Assembly: GCF_013466425.1 (NCBI RefSeq) | Contig: NZ_CP059165.1 | Location: 6,200,001-6,264,000 of the forward strand | Direction of reading: 5' to 3' | Origin: Mycobacterium vicinigordonae | Lineage (GTDB): Bacteria > Actinomycetota > Actinomycetes > Mycobacteriales > Mycobacteriaceae | DNA: 64,000 nucleotides | Shown: one piece after another, positions 44,431 to 54,600 of the stretch | Layout: each line of letters opens with the position of its first letter | How positions within the stretch are numbered: the first letter of the stretch is position 1 | The notes under the pieces: model-generated | The model's input: the letters and a program-made list of their open reading frames with translations, nothing else | The model's database searches: none | What the model was told of the DNA's origin: nothing | Program-made: the position numbers and the translations under genes

Positions 44431-45264
44431 CTACACAACTTTCCGGTACGAAAACCATTCATGTTCGGCGGGCAGACGGCGCAGCATGTGGGTGATCGCG
44501 CTGGTGATGTTGCCCGTAGTTCCGGGCGCGACGATCATCCACCGTCGGCCGGCGGAGTTGACGTGCTCGGCGACCAACCGCCCCTCGGGGGTGTCGATGA
44601 CAGTCACCGCACCGGCTTCGACGTGTGTTCGCGACGATTTGCCACCGGCAACTCCGGATTGCACGGCGACGATCGAGGCTTGAGCCGACCGGCTCGGGTC
44701 GGTAGCCAGTGTCAGCAACCGCGTCTGGTCGCACTCGAGCCCGTGACCACGGATGAACGCGTCCAGTGCCTCCCGACCGACCGCCGCCGCACGCAGGCTA
44801 TCCGCGTCGAGGGTGACGGGCCGCAGTGCAGCCGGCGCCTGTTGCCCACACCACCGCTCGATCTGCGCGCGGATCACCGAGCTTGCCGATCCCTCCGCGG
44901 TGGACGTGCCCGCGCCGCTGATCCGGATCAAGTCAGCGCAGCGTTCCACGGCGACCCACCACTGGGCGAATCGCGCGAGCAGTGCCCGCGCCGGTTCCGC
45001 GTCGCCCGGTGCGCGCATCTGGACGAAAAGCCCGATGTCTCGCCGCGACAGGACCGTCAGCCATTCCAGCACGGTGCCGTCGACTGTGCCGGATTCGTCG
45101 AGCACCCCGGCCGCGCACAATTCGGCGGTGACGGGGTGTTCGAGCGCCAGGCGCCTGGGTTCCACACTCGGCAGCAACGGCCGCAGCCCCAACTCGGGGG
45201 CCACGGTCTCGATGCCGGTGAGGACCTGCAGGGCCCACAGCCCGTCGACGGTGGTGGTTAACAC
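44431..45264 (-). CDS. espG2: EspG2, ESX-2 PE/PPE chaperone
   Basis: A 277-residue EspG-family protein matching Mtb EspG2 (Rv3889c, 276 residues), with the start MLTTTVDGLWALQVLTGIE and the end PAEHEWFSYRKVV. I chose GTG 45264, which has CGAGGAAC upstream and aligns with Mtb; ATG 45279 would add five residues. It should bind PPE69 in Mtb. The PE36-PPE69 pair is not present beside it, so its local client is gone. Confidence 0.88.
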   Translation of the reverse strand: MLTTTVDGLWALQVLTGIETVAPELGLRPLLPSVEPRRLALEHPVTAELCAAGVLDESGTVDGTVLEWLTVLSRRDIGLFVQMRAPGDAEPARALLARFAQWWVAVERCADLIRISGAGTSTAEGSASSVIRAQIERWCGQQAPAALRPVTLDADSLRAAAVGREALDAFIRGHGLECDQTRLLTLATDPSRSAQASIVAVQSGVAGGKSSRTHVEAGAVTVIDTPEGRLVAEHVNSAGRRWMIVAPGTTGNITSAITHMLRRLPAEHEWFSYRKVV

Positions 45265-45326
45265 GGTGTTCCTCGACATAGACCCGGGGCGCACGCATTG
45301 CATGCGCCCCGGGCCGATCGCATTGG

Positions 45327-45617
45327 CTAGATAAAGAGGTTGCCCATCTGGGCGTCGGTGGCCTGTGCCATTTCGTCGACGTTGTGCACGGTGTGAGCGT
45401 GCCGGCTGACGGTCTGAATCAGGTCTTCCAGTCCGTGCAGCATCTGCTGCTGTGCATCGAAAAATGCGGTGGCGCCATGGCCTTGAAAGAAGTCACCGAG
45501 TGCTTGCGTGAGGTTGAGGACGTCGCTGTGAATTTCCATCAGCTGTGCGGCCTGCGCACCGACCTCGCCTGCGAATCCGACGACGGCGCCGTGGTTATAG
45601 ACGATGTGATCTGCCAT
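45327..45617 (-). CDS. esxC: EsxC, WXG100-family protein of ESX-2
   Basis: A 96-residue EsxA-type protein (MADHIVYNHGAVVGFAGEVG) matching Mtb EsxC (Rv3890c). The hairpin turn reads FFQGHGATAF, with His in place of the usual W-x-G Trp neighbourhood, as in Mtb EsxC (EFFAGHGAQGF). It pairs with EsxD. It sits 48 bases downstream of esxD and 62 bases upstream of espG2. Confidence 0.9.
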   Translation of the reverse strand: MADHIVYNHGAVVGFAGEVGAQAAQLMEIHSDVLNLTQALGDFFQGHGATAFFDAQQQMLHGLEDLIQTVSRHAHTVHNVDEMAQATDAQMGNLFI

Positions 45618-45665
45618 GAACGTTCCTAACTTGTGGTCTGCGGAGTAGGGGAACTGCGATTCGGG

Positions 45666-45992
45666 CTAGACCGCCTGAGTCCCCCCGCTGAACACGCCGT
45701 TGAGGTTGTGCGCCGCATCGGCCTCGTGGTTTTCCATCAGCACCGCAGCCCGGCCCAGCCCGTGTGCAAGCCGTTGGCCCCCGGTCATGATCTGTTGCAG
45801 GTCGTGATGGATCTGGCCGGCGGTGTTGAGCGAGGTGTTGCCCGCGTCCCCTGCCCATCCCGTCGCATTGATGATGTTCTCGTGCCCGCTCAGATACTGA
45901 TTGGCGATCGCGGCGGCTTCCTGCAATCGGGCTTCGATCCGTTGCTGCGTACTGCGCAGCAACTCTGGAGTGACAACTGTTGCGTTTGCCAT
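45666..45992 (-). CDS. esxD: EsxD, WXG100-family partner of EsxC
   Basis: A 108-residue protein matching Mtb EsxD (Rv3891c, 107 residues). The W-x-G turn is in ATGWAGDAGN; the C-terminal HEADAAHNLNGVF fits the EsxB-like partner with the export signal side. GAGGGAGA precedes ATG 45992. It is now the first gene of the truncated ESX-2 operon; in Mtb PPE69, PE36, eccC2 and eccB2 lie upstream. Confidence 0.9.
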   Translation of the reverse strand: MANATVVTPELLRSTQQRIEARLQEAAAIANQYLSGHENIINATGWAGDAGNTSLNTAGQIHHDLQQIMTGGQRLAHGLGRAAVLMENHEADAAHNLNGVFSGGTQAV

Positions 45993-46241
45993 ATTAGAAT
46001 CTCCCTCAATTATTTTGCTCTCGCCGAGGCCGGATCTGCGTAAAGCTAGATCAGCCGCCCCCAGCTGTCACTTCACCCACCTTGGTCGCTGCACATGGGT
46101 GGAACAGGCTGTTTAGTGGACACCAGAATTTGGCGCGTGTCAAACGCTGGACAGCGGCCCGGCTTGGGGATAGTTACCGCGCAGGACCTTCAGCGCATGG
46201 AGAATGGTCGCAGAAAATTAGCTGTGCTTATTGGCAAGGCT
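45993..46241 (-). promoter_or_regulatory. Leader of the truncated ESX-2 operon and likely rearrangement junction
   Basis: 249 bases between esxD and the Rv3906c-like gene, where Mtb carries about fourteen genes. TTTGACA on the minus strand (46143-46138 for TTGACA) is a consensus -35, but no -10 at good spacing was found; TAGCTT nearer to esxD is a possible -10. No repeat, IS end or tRNA was seen at the junction. Confidence 0.4.
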
Positions 46242-46751
46242 TCATGCGGCCCCCGCTCCGTCGGCTATTCCGTCGCCGTCGGAATCGAAGAGTCGAACAT
46301 CCCAGCGCCCGTCGCCGTCGGTGTCCACGTAGCCGGTGACGCCGTCGGGACCCGTGCACACCACCTGATCGGCAACCCCGTCGCCGTCGAGGTCGGCCAG
46401 CCGATCGTCCGGTTGACCCTGCCCGTCGAAGTCGACCAGCGGGCCGCCGGAATGTTCCACACCGTCCAGACCGAACCACCGCAGCTGCCCGCCACGATCG
46501 ACAGCGACCCGCCACGTCCCGGATCCATCGTCGACGAAGTAGGTTTCCGGGGCGCCGTCGTTGTCTGCGTCGAGCACGGCGTGGTCGGCGACTCCGTCGT
46601 GGTCGAGGTCGACCAGGGCGTCGTCGCGGAGGCCGTCACCATCCAGGTCCAGCCCGACGGCGTCGAACGCACCGTCGCCGTCGAGGTCGAGATCAGCGGC
46701 ACGATTCCACATCGACGCGGTGCCGTCGTCGCCGCCGAGGCAGTACTCCAT
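46242..46751 (-). CDS. Rv3906c-like protein with Asp-rich calcium-binding-type repeats
   Basis: A 169-residue protein made largely of eight short repeats of the type DLDGDGVAD (for example DLDLDGDG, GLDLDGDGLRD, VDTDGDGRWD, FDSDGDGIAD), each resembling the DxDxDG loop of EF-hands, dockerins and thrombospondin type-3 repeats. It most likely binds calcium. There is no signal peptide or membrane helix. Length and position next to pcnA match Rv3906c. I chose ATG 46751, which gives MEYCLGGDDGTASMWN; longer starts run into pcnA. Some databases label homologues pullulanase-like, but nothing catalytic is visible here. Confidence 0.8.
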   Translation of the reverse strand: MEYCLGGDDGTASMWNRAADLDLDGDGAFDAVGLDLDGDGLRDDALVDLDHDGVADHAVLDADNDGAPETYFVDDGSGTWRVAVDRGGQLRWFGLDGVEHSGGPLVDFDGQGQPDDRLADLDGDGVADQVVCTGPDGVTGYVDTDGDGRWDVRLFDSDGDGIADGAGAA

Positions 46752-46795
46752 GCCCAGTTTGGACGCGGCGGCGCGGCGCCAGGTTCCGATGATTG

Positions 46796-48235
46796 TCAGT
46801 CGCCTCGCGTCTTCCACCACGCCAGCAGTTCTGCGGTGGCCTCCTCGGTGGACAGCGGACCGCGGTCCAGACGCAGTTCCTTGAGGAATCGCCACGCCTC
46901 GCCCACCTGTGGGCCGGCCGGAATGTCGAGCAGCCGCATGATCTCGTTGCCGTCCAGATCCGGCCGCACCCGGTCCAGGTCTTCCTGAGCCGCCAGTTCC
47001 GCGATCCGATGCTCTAGGCGGTCATAAGACGCGCGCAGCCGCGCCGCGCGGCGTTTGTTGCGGGTGGTGCAGTCCGCGCGCACCAGCTTGTGCAATCGCG
47101 GCAGCAGCGGTCCAGCATCAGTGACGTAGCGGCGCACCGCCGAGTCGGTCCACTTGCCTTCGCCGTAGCCGTGAAACCGCAGGTGCAGATACACCAGCTG
47201 GGATACATCGTCCACCATCTGCTTGGAGTACTTCAACGCCCGCATCCGCTTGCGGACCATCTTGGCGCCGACCACCTCGTGGTGGTGGAAGCTCACTCCG
47301 CCGTTGGGTTCGTGGCGGCGGGTCGCGGGTTTGCCGATGTCATGCAGCAGTGCAGCCCAGCGCAGCACCAGGTCGGGACCCTGGTCTTCGAGCTCGATCG
47401 CTTGGCGCAGCACGGTCAGTGAGTGCTGGTAGACATCCTTGTGCTGGTGGTGCTCGTCGATCGCCATCTGCATGCCGCCGATCTCGGGCAGTACCACCTC
47501 GCCCATCCCGGATTGCACCAGCAGGTCGATGCCGGCCACCGGGTGCGCACCGAGCATCATCTTGTCGAGCTCGGCCGCCACCCGTTCGACGCTGATCCGC
47601 GCCAGCTGCGGCGCCATTTCCTCGAGCGCCGTCCGCACCCGCGGCGCGACGGTGAAGCCGAGCTGGGAGACGAATCGGGCAGCGCGCAGCATTCGCAGCG
47701 GGTCGTCGCCGAAGGACACCTCCGGGGCCGCCGGCGTGTCGAGCACCCCGGCGCGTAGTGCCGCCAGCCCACCCAGCGGGTCTAGGAATTCCCCCGCCCC
47801 GGCCGAGGTGACGCGCACCGCCATCGCGTTGACCGTGAAGTCGCGGCGCACCAGGTCGTCGTCGAGCCGATCCCCGAACCGCACTTGCGGATTGCGCGAC
47901 ACCTGGTCGTAGGTGTCGGCGCGGAAGGTGGTGATCTCTAAGCGGTGCTCGCCCTTGCCGACGCCGACAGTGCCGTACTCGATGCCGGTGTCCCACAGCG
48001 CATCGGCCAGCGGCCGCACGACCTTCTGGATCTGTTCGGGGCGTGCGTCGGTAGTGAAGTCCAGGTCTGGGCTGAGCCGGCCCAGCAGCGCGTCTCGCAC
48101 CGAGCCGCCGACCAGGTACAACTCGTGTCCGGCGGCCGCGAATGCGGCGCCCAGTTCGCCGAGCACTCCGGCGTGCCGGTGCAACGCGACCGCAGCTGCG
48201 GTGAGCAGATCGGCATCCTGGACGGGTTCAACCAC
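46796..48235 (-). CDS. pcnA: CCA tRNA nucleotidyltransferase / poly(A) polymerase family (PcnA)
   Basis: A 479-residue class II nucleotidyltransferase, the same length as Mtb PcnA (Rv3907c, 480). The head domain has LVGGSVRDALLG and the metal-binding DLDFTTDA, followed by the RRDFT motif, the B/A-recognition region RMLRAARF, and a C-terminal HD domain (LLHDIGKPATR, HHHEVVG). The enzyme adds or repairs CCA ends on tRNA. GTG 48235 is chosen because it aligns with the Mtb start; a TTG at 48256 is possible. Divergent from mutT4. Confidence 0.94.
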   Translation of the reverse strand: MVEPVQDADLLTAAAVALHRHAGVLGELGAAFAAAGHELYLVGGSVRDALLGRLSPDLDFTTDARPEQIQKVVRPLADALWDTGIEYGTVGVGKGEHRLEITTFRADTYDQVSRNPQVRFGDRLDDDLVRRDFTVNAMAVRVTSAGAGEFLDPLGGLAALRAGVLDTPAAPEVSFGDDPLRMLRAARFVSQLGFTVAPRVRTALEEMAPQLARISVERVAAELDKMMLGAHPVAGIDLLVQSGMGEVVLPEIGGMQMAIDEHHQHKDVYQHSLTVLRQAIELEDQGPDLVLRWAALLHDIGKPATRRHEPNGGVSFHHHEVVGAKMVRKRMRALKYSKQMVDDVSQLVYLHLRFHGYGEGKWTDSAVRRYVTDAGPLLPRLHKLVRADCTTRNKRRAARLRASYDRLEHRIAELAAQEDLDRVRPDLDGNEIMRLLDIPAGPQVGEAWRFLKELRLDRGPLSTEEATAELLAWWKTRGD

Positions 48236-48438
48236 GTTCGGTGAGCCTAATAGCAATCGTCCGGTGACTCAGCCCACGTCCAGCCGCATTCACACCTGCG
48301 CAGCGAGCGGCAGGTTCTGCGGCAGAGCGCCGAGCACTGTCGCCGGGGGGTTCCTGTGGCGCAAGCGGCCCACGCGACGAAAGTGATCAAAGGTACCGGC
48401 GGACGGCGAGTGCGTCCGGAAGACCCGCCCCAGCCAGC

Positions 48439-48451
48439 TAATATCGCTTGA
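48439..48451 (+). promoter_or_regulatory. -10 box giving a leaderless mutT4 transcript
   Basis: TAATAT (48439-48444) is a TANNNT -10 element; seven bases separate it from ATG 48452, and there is no Shine-Dalgarno. Transcription should start at or next to the A of the start codon. Confidence 0.6.
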
Positions 48452-49186
48452 ATGTCGGACGGCGAGCAAGCCAAACCACGTCGACGCCGGGGCCGGCGTC
48501 GCGGTCGTGGCGCGGGACGTTCGGCGGAGCCGAAGACGAACGGTCAACCGGTCGCCGACACCGCACCAACCCCGGCCACCGCGGCCAAGCGCCGGGTACG
48601 GCGCGGCCCCGACCGCATGCGGACCGTGCACGAGACGTCGGCCGGCGGCCTGGTCATCGACGGAATCGACGGTCCGCGTGACGAACAGGTCGCCGCGCTG
48701 ATCGGCCGGGTGGACCGGCGTGGCAGGATGCTCTGGTCGCTGCCCAAGGGGCATATCGAACTCGGCGAGACGGCCGAGCAGACGGCCATTCGCGAAGTCG
48801 CCGAGGAGACGGGTATCCGCGGCAGTGTGCTGGCCGCACTGGGACGCATCGACTACTGGTTCGTCACCGACGGCCGGCGGGTGCACAAGACCGTGCACCA
48901 CTATTTGATGCGCTTTCTTGGTGGAGAACTCTCCGACGAAGATCTGGAGGTCGCCGAAGTGGCGTGGGTGCCGATCCACGAGCTGCCGTCACGGCTGGCC
49001 TACGCCGACGAACGCAAACTGGCCGAGGTAGCCGACGAACTGATTGACAAGCTGCAGACCGACGGCGAAGAAGCGCTGCCCCCCCTGCCGCCGAGCGCGC
49101 CGCGACGACGCCCCCAGACCCATTCGCGCACCCGACACGCCAATGACTCCGCATCCCGGAAGAACGGTAACGGGCAGGGGCCGTGA
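48452..49186 (+). CDS. mutT4: Nudix hydrolase MutT4
   Basis: A 244-residue Nudix protein matching Mtb MutT4 (Rv3908). The Nudix box [20 protein letters not shown] plus TGI at 100-122 is complete. The first 50 residues are Arg-rich ([11 protein letters not shown]), and the C-terminal 40 are basic and flexible. MutT-type enzymes clear oxidised nucleotides; Mtb MutT4 has weak dATP/8-oxo activity reported and its main substrate is open. The gene overlaps the next one by four bases (GTGA) and heads the mutT4-Rv3909-murJ operon. Confidence 0.93.
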   Translation: MSDGEQAKPRRRRGRRRGRGAGRSAEPKTNGQPVADTAPTPATAAKRRVRRGPDRMRTVHETSAGGLVIDGIDGPRDEQVAALIGRVDRRGRMLWSLPKGHIELGETAEQTAIREVAEETGIRGSVLAALGRIDYWFVTDGRRVHKTVHHYLMRFLGGELSDEDLEVAEVAWVPIHELPSRLAYADERKLAEVADELIDKLQTDGEEALPPLPPSAPRRRPQTHSRTRHANDSASRKNGNGQGP

Positions 49187-51600
49187 CGGGGCCGCGACTT
49201 CGACGGGCTAGGGCCGAGGGCGGGACCAAGGGGGCGCGTCTCGCCACAGTGATCGGCATCATGGCCGGCTTCGCGATGATGCTGGCGGGCAATCCGCCGA
49301 ACGCGAACGCCGGCGAACCCGCCGCCACTCCCTTCGTGCAGGTGCGGATCGATCAAGTGACGCCCGACGTCGTCACCACCACCAGCGACCCCGTCGTCAC
49401 CGTCAGCGGAATGGTGACCAACATCGGCGACCGCCCCGTGCACGACGTGATGGTGCGGCTCGAGCATGCCGGCGGCGTCACGTCGTCCACGGCGCTGCGC
49501 ACCTCGCTGGACGGTGGCACCGACCAGTACGAGCCGGCCGCCGAGTTCCTGACCGTCTCCCCCGAACTGCAGCGCGGACAGCAGGCCGGGTTCATCTTGT
49601 CCGCTCCGCTGCGCTCGCTGACCAAGCAATCGCTGGCCATCGACCAGCCCGGTATCTATCCGATGCTGGTCAACGTCAACGGAACCCCCGACTACGGCGC
49701 ACCGGCCCGCCTGGACAACGCCCGCTTCCTGCTACCCGTGGTGGGTGTGCCACCCGACAAGGCGGCCGGCATCGACGCGGCAGTGGCCCCGGAAACCCGC
49801 AAGCCGGTGTGGATGACGATGCTTTGGCCGCTGGCCGACCGGCCCCGGCTGGCGCCCGGTGTTCCCGGCGGCACCATCCCGGTGCGCCTGGTCGACGACG
49901 AGCTGGCCAACTCGCTGGCCAACGGCGGGCGCCTGGACACTCTGCTGTCCGCGGCCGAGCTGGCCACCAGCCGCGACGTCGACCCCGACGGTGCGGTCGG
50001 CCGGGCGCTATGCCTGGCCATCGATCCCGACCTGCTCGTCACCGTCAACGCGATGACCGCTGGCTACGTGGTGTCCAACTCCGCTGACGGCCCCGCACAA
50101 TTGCCGGGGGCCCCGACCCACCCCGGTACCGGCCAATCTGCCGCCAACCTGTGGTTGAACCGGTTACGCGCCCTGGCGCACCGCACGTGTGTGGTCCCGC
50201 TGCCCTACGCCCAGGCCGATCTGGACGCCCTGCAGCGAGTCAACGATCCGGGGCTCAACACCGCGGCCACCGCAGCGACATCCGACATCGTCGACCGCAT
50301 TCTGGACGTCGCCTCGGTGCGCAACACCGCGCTGCTGTCGGACGGCCCGCTGACCAGCCGGGGCGTGACCCTGCTGGACGCCAACGACAGCACGGTCGCG
50401 GTCGCGGCCGCTGAAGCACCCGGCCAGAGCGCCAACACCACCTCCGGCAGCGCTGATATCTCGCCCCGCAGGCTCTCGACGCGGGTAGTGACCGCGCCGT
50501 TTGACCCGGCCATCGGCGCTGCGCTAGCCGCCGCCGGGACCAGCCCCATCGTGCCCACCTATCTGGACTCGTCGCTGTCGGTACACGTCAGCCACGACTC
50601 GGCCACCGCCCGCCGCCAGGACGCGCTGGGTGCGATGCTGTGGCGCGGCCTCTCACCGGATGCCGCACCGCGCACCCAGATCCTGCTGCCACCGGCGTCG
50701 TGGACATTGCAGGGCGACGATGCGCAGTCCATCCTGACCGCGCTGGCCACCGCCATCCACTCCGGGCTTGCGGTGCCGCGCCCGCTGCCCGCGGTGATCG
50801 CGGACGCGGCGGCACATACCGAGCTGCCCAGCCCCCCGGGCGCCTACCCGTCGGTGCGGGGCAGGTTCAGCGACGAGATCACCGGCCAGGTCGCCGACCA
50901 GGTCGGCCGGGTATGGAAACTGACCTCGGCACTGATGACCGATGAACGCACCGGGCTGACCGGTGCGCAGTACACCGCGCCACTGCGCGAGGACATGCTG
51001 CGTGCCCTGAGCCAGTCGGTGCCGCCGGACACCCGCAACGGGTTGGCGCAGCAGCGGCTATCGGTGGTCGGTACCACCGTCAACGACTTCTTCCGTTCGG
51101 TGACGATCGTCAACCCGGGCGGTTCCTACACCCTGGCCACCGAGCACAGCCCGTTGCCGCTGGCCCTGCACAACGGCCTGGCCGTACCGATCCGGGTTCG
51201 GCTGCAGGTCAACGCACCACCCGGGATGACAGTGTCCGACGTCGGCGAAATCGAGCTACCGCCCGGATACCTGCCGCTGCGAGTGCCGATCGAAGTCAAC
51301 TTCACCCAGCGCGTCGCCATCGACGTCGGGTTACGCACACCGGACGGCACGGCACTTGGTGAGCCGGTGCGGTTGTCGGTCCATTCCAACGCCTACGGCA
51401 AGGTGCTATTCGCGATCACGCTGACGGCAGCGGCGGTGCTGGTACTGCTGGCCGGGCGGCGGTTGTGGCACCGCTTCCGGGGCCAGCCCGACCCCGCCGA
51501 CCTCGATCGCCCCGATCCCCCCGCGGCGGCGGGCCATGGACGGGCACCCGAGCAGCCTCGCGCCGTCACGGGTCGGGTTCACGAAGAGCATCGGGTATGA
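49183..51600 (+). CDS. Secreted or membrane-anchored protein of unknown function (Rv3909-like, DUF6049)
   Basis: An 805-residue protein matching Rv3909 (802 residues). An N-terminal signal or anchor helix (about 20-40, [17 protein letters not shown]) is followed by about 700 periplasmic residues with Ig-like ends, a C-terminal membrane helix (about 745-765) and a short Pro/Asp-rich cytosolic tail. The start GTG 49183 overlaps the mutT4 stop, and the stop overlaps the murJ start (ATGA). Its fixed place before murJ suggests a role in the cell envelope; no catalytic motif was seen. Confidence 0.88.
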   Translation: MTGPRLRRARAEGGTKGARLATVIGIMAGFAMMLAGNPPNANAGEPAATPFVQVRIDQVTPDVVTTTSDPVVTVSGMVTNIGDRPVHDVMVRLEHAGGVTSSTALRTSLDGGTDQYEPAAEFLTVSPELQRGQQAGFILSAPLRSLTKQSLAIDQPGIYPMLVNVNGTPDYGAPARLDNARFLLPVVGVPPDKAAGIDAAVAPETRKPVWMTMLWPLADRPRLAPGVPGGTIPVRLVDDELANSLANGGRLDTLLSAAELATSRDVDPDGAVGRALCLAIDPDLLVTVNAMTAGYVVSNSADGPAQLPGAPTHPGTGQSAANLWLNRLRALAHRTCVVPLPYAQADLDALQRVNDPGLNTAATAATSDIVDRILDVASVRNTALLSDGPLTSRGVTLLDANDSTVAVAAAEAPGQSANTTSGSADISPRRLSTRVVTAPFDPAIGAALAAAGTSPIVPTYLDSSLSVHVSHDSATARRQDALGAMLWRGLSPDAAPRTQILLPPASWTLQGDDAQSILTALATAIHSGLAVPRPLPAVIADAAAHTELPSPPGAYPSVRGRFSDEITGQVADQVGRVWKLTSALMTDERTGLTGAQYTAPLREDMLRALSQSVPPDTRNGLAQQRLSVVGTTVNDFFRSVTIVNPGGSYTLATEHSPLPLALHNGLAVPIRVRLQVNAPPGMTVSDVGEIELPPGYLPLRVPIEVNFTQRVAIDVGLRTPDGTALGEPVRLSVHSNAYGKVLFAITLTAAAVLVLLAGRRLWHRFRGQPDPADLDRPDPPAAAGHGRAPEQPRAVTGRVHEEHRV

Positions 51601-54600
51601 ACCGCGCACCCCGGCGGGTGCATCCTCCGCAATCACCACCGCCGCAGCGGCCGCCGCTGTCCCAGCCCAGGTCCGCGGTTCCGCCGCCGGGCCTGCCGCC
51701 GCGGCCGGGCTGGACTCCACATCAGGCACCCCGCCGCACCCAGCAACTCCCGCGCCGCGCCGAGCTGTCCGACGCCGCGCTGGTTAAACGCTCCTGGGGG
51801 ATGGCGTTCGCGACCCTGATCAGCCGGCTCACCGGTTTCGCCCGGATCGTGCTGCTGGCCGCGATTCTGGGTGCTGCGCTGTCCAGTTCGTTCTCGGTGG
51901 CCAACCAGCTACCCAACCTGGTCGCCGCGCTGGTGCTAGAGGCCACGTTCACCGCGATCTTCGTGCCCGTGCTGGCACGCGCCGAGCAGGACGACGCCGA
52001 CGGCGGCGCAGCCTTTGTGCGGCGACTGGTCACCCTGGCCACCACCCTGCTCATCGTTGCCACCGCGCTGTCGGTGGCGGCCGCGCCACTGCTGGTGCGG
52101 CTGATGCTGGGCCGCGACCCGCAGGTCAACGAACCGCTTACCACCGCGTTTGCCTACCTGCTGCTCCCGCAGGTGCTGGTCTACGGCCTGTCCTCGGTGT
52201 TCATGGCGATCCTGAACACCCGCAACATCTTCGGTCCGCCGGCGTGGGCACCCGTCGTCAACAACATCGTGGCCATCGCAACCCTGGGGGTTTACCTCGC
52301 TGTCCCCGGCGAACTGTCCGTCGACCCAGTCAAGATGGGCAACGCCAAGCTGCTGGTGCTCGGGATTGGCACCACGCTGGGGGTGTTTGCGCAGACGGCG
52401 GTGCTGCTGGTGGCGATCGGCCGCGAACGCATCAGCCTTCGCCCGCTGTGGGGCATCGACGAGCGGCTCAAACGCTTCGCCACCATGGCCGCCGCGATGG
52501 TGCTGTACGTGCTGATCAGCCAGCTGGGTTTGGTGATCGGCAACCAGATCGCCAGCACGGCCGCCGCCTCGGGCCCGGCGATCTACAACTACACGTGGCT
52601 GGTGCTGATGCTGCCGTTCGGGATGATCGGCGTCACGGTACTCACCGTCGTGATGCCGCGGCTGAGCCGCAACGCCGCTGCCGACGACATCCCCGCCGTC
52701 CTGGCCGACCTGTCGCTGGCCACCCGGCTGACCATGATCACACTGATCCCGGCGGTCGCGTTCATGACCGTAGGTGGCCCGGCGATGGGCAGCGCGCTGT
52801 TCGCCTACGGGCACTTCGGCCAGGTCGACGCCGGATACCTGGGTGCGGCGATCGCGCTATCCGCGTTCACCCTGATTCCCTACGCGCTGGTCCTGCTGCA
52901 GCTACGGGTTTTCTATGCGCGCGACGAACCGTGGACACCGATCGTCGTCATTATCGTGATCACCTCGGTGAAGATCGCCGGTTCGCTCGCCGCGCCGCAC
53001 CTCACGTCAAACAAGCAGCTGGTCGCCGGCTATCTGGGGACGGCCAACGGTTTGGGTTTCCTGGCCGGGGCCGTGGTTGGGCACCTGCTGCTGCGGCGCA
53101 GCTTGCTACCCAAGGGGGGCCGACTGATCGGCCTCGGCGAGGTGCGCACCATCCTGGTGACAATCGCGGCTTCTCTGCTCGCCGGCCTGGTCGCACACGT
53201 CGCCGACCGGTTGCTGGGAATCGACGGACTGACCGCTCACGGTGGCATGGGTTCGCTGTTGCGTCTGCTGGTGCTGGCGGTCATCATGGTGCCGATCCTG
53301 GCCGTGGTGATGCTCGGAGCGCAGGTCCCAGAGGCGCGCGCCGCCCGTGATGTGATCCGGCGCCGGTTGGGCATCCCGGATATGAGGCCGCCCCAGCGCA
53401 CCGCGACGGTTTCGTCCAGGCGGTCCCCGGTCACGTACCCTGAGCACAGAAATGCGACCCTGCCGGGCGATGATGCGGTCCGCGAGCCGATCCGGCGCGG
53501 ATCACCGGTGACCAGGGCCGGGCTAGCGAAAGGACCGGAGGTGACTGACCGCACACCGGATAGCGCCGCGTCCAGCTCCCCCCTTAGCTCCAAGGCGAGC
53601 CAGGACCGGCCGCGTGCCGACGACTTCCAGCCCGACATTCCAGCCGCCAAGGACCCGTCCCGCGAACACGTCAATGGGGATGCAGCCGAGGCGCGGGGCC
53701 CGCTGCCGTTCGACGCTCCTCGCGAACGGAACCCTGAGCCGGGGCCGGACGACGCGCACCTGGTGCCCGGTGCCCGCATCGCCAATGGCCGCTATCGGCT
53801 GCTGATCTCGCACGGTGGCACACCGCCTCTGCAGTTCTGGCAGGCCATGGACACCGCCTTGCACCGGCAGGTTGCGCTCACCTTCGTCGACCCCGAGGGT
53901 GCCCTGCCCGAAGACGCGGTGCAGGAGATTCTGTCCCGAACGCTGCGGCTGAGCCGGATCGACAAGCCCGGCATCGCCCGGATACTCGACGTCGTCCACA
54001 CCGGGTCCGGCGGGCTGGTGGTCGCCGAATGGATCCGAGGCGGCTCCCTGCAGGAAGTCGCCGACACGTCGCCGTCGCCGGTCGGCGCCATTCGGGCCAT
54101 GCAGTCGCTGGCGGCCGCCGCCGACGCCGCGCACCGCGCCGGAGTCGCGCTGTCCATCGATCACCCCAGCCGGGTTCGCCTGAGCATCGACGGCGACGTG
54201 GTGCTGGCCTTCCCGGCAACCATGCCCGACGCCAACCCGCAGGACGATATCCGCGGAATCGGCGCCTCGCTGTACGCGCTTCTGGTCAACCGCTGGCCGC
54301 TGCCTCAGACGGGGGCGCCCAGTGGGTTGGCAGCCGCCGAGCGGGATGCGAACGGGCAGGCCGTCGAACCGACCGTGATCGACCGCGACATCCCGTTCCA
54401 GATTTCTGCGGTCGCCGTTCGATCCGTCCAGGAAGATGGCGGAATACGCAGCGCGTCAACACTTTTGAACCTGCTACAACAGGCTACAGCGGTGGCCGAT
54501 CGCACCGAGGTGCTCAGTCCGATCGCCGAACCACCGGGGCCGTCCTCGCCGCGCAGGTCCACCGAGCGTGGCGACGATGCCTACTCACGACGTCGCCGCA

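Noticed and set aside
46095..46988. 297-codon plus-strand frame opposite the Asp-repeat gene
   Set aside because: Its Val/Glu-rich repeats (VEVDQ, VAVEVE) mirror the DLDGDG repeats of the minus-strand gene, which has the expected length and neighbours; it also runs into pcnA.
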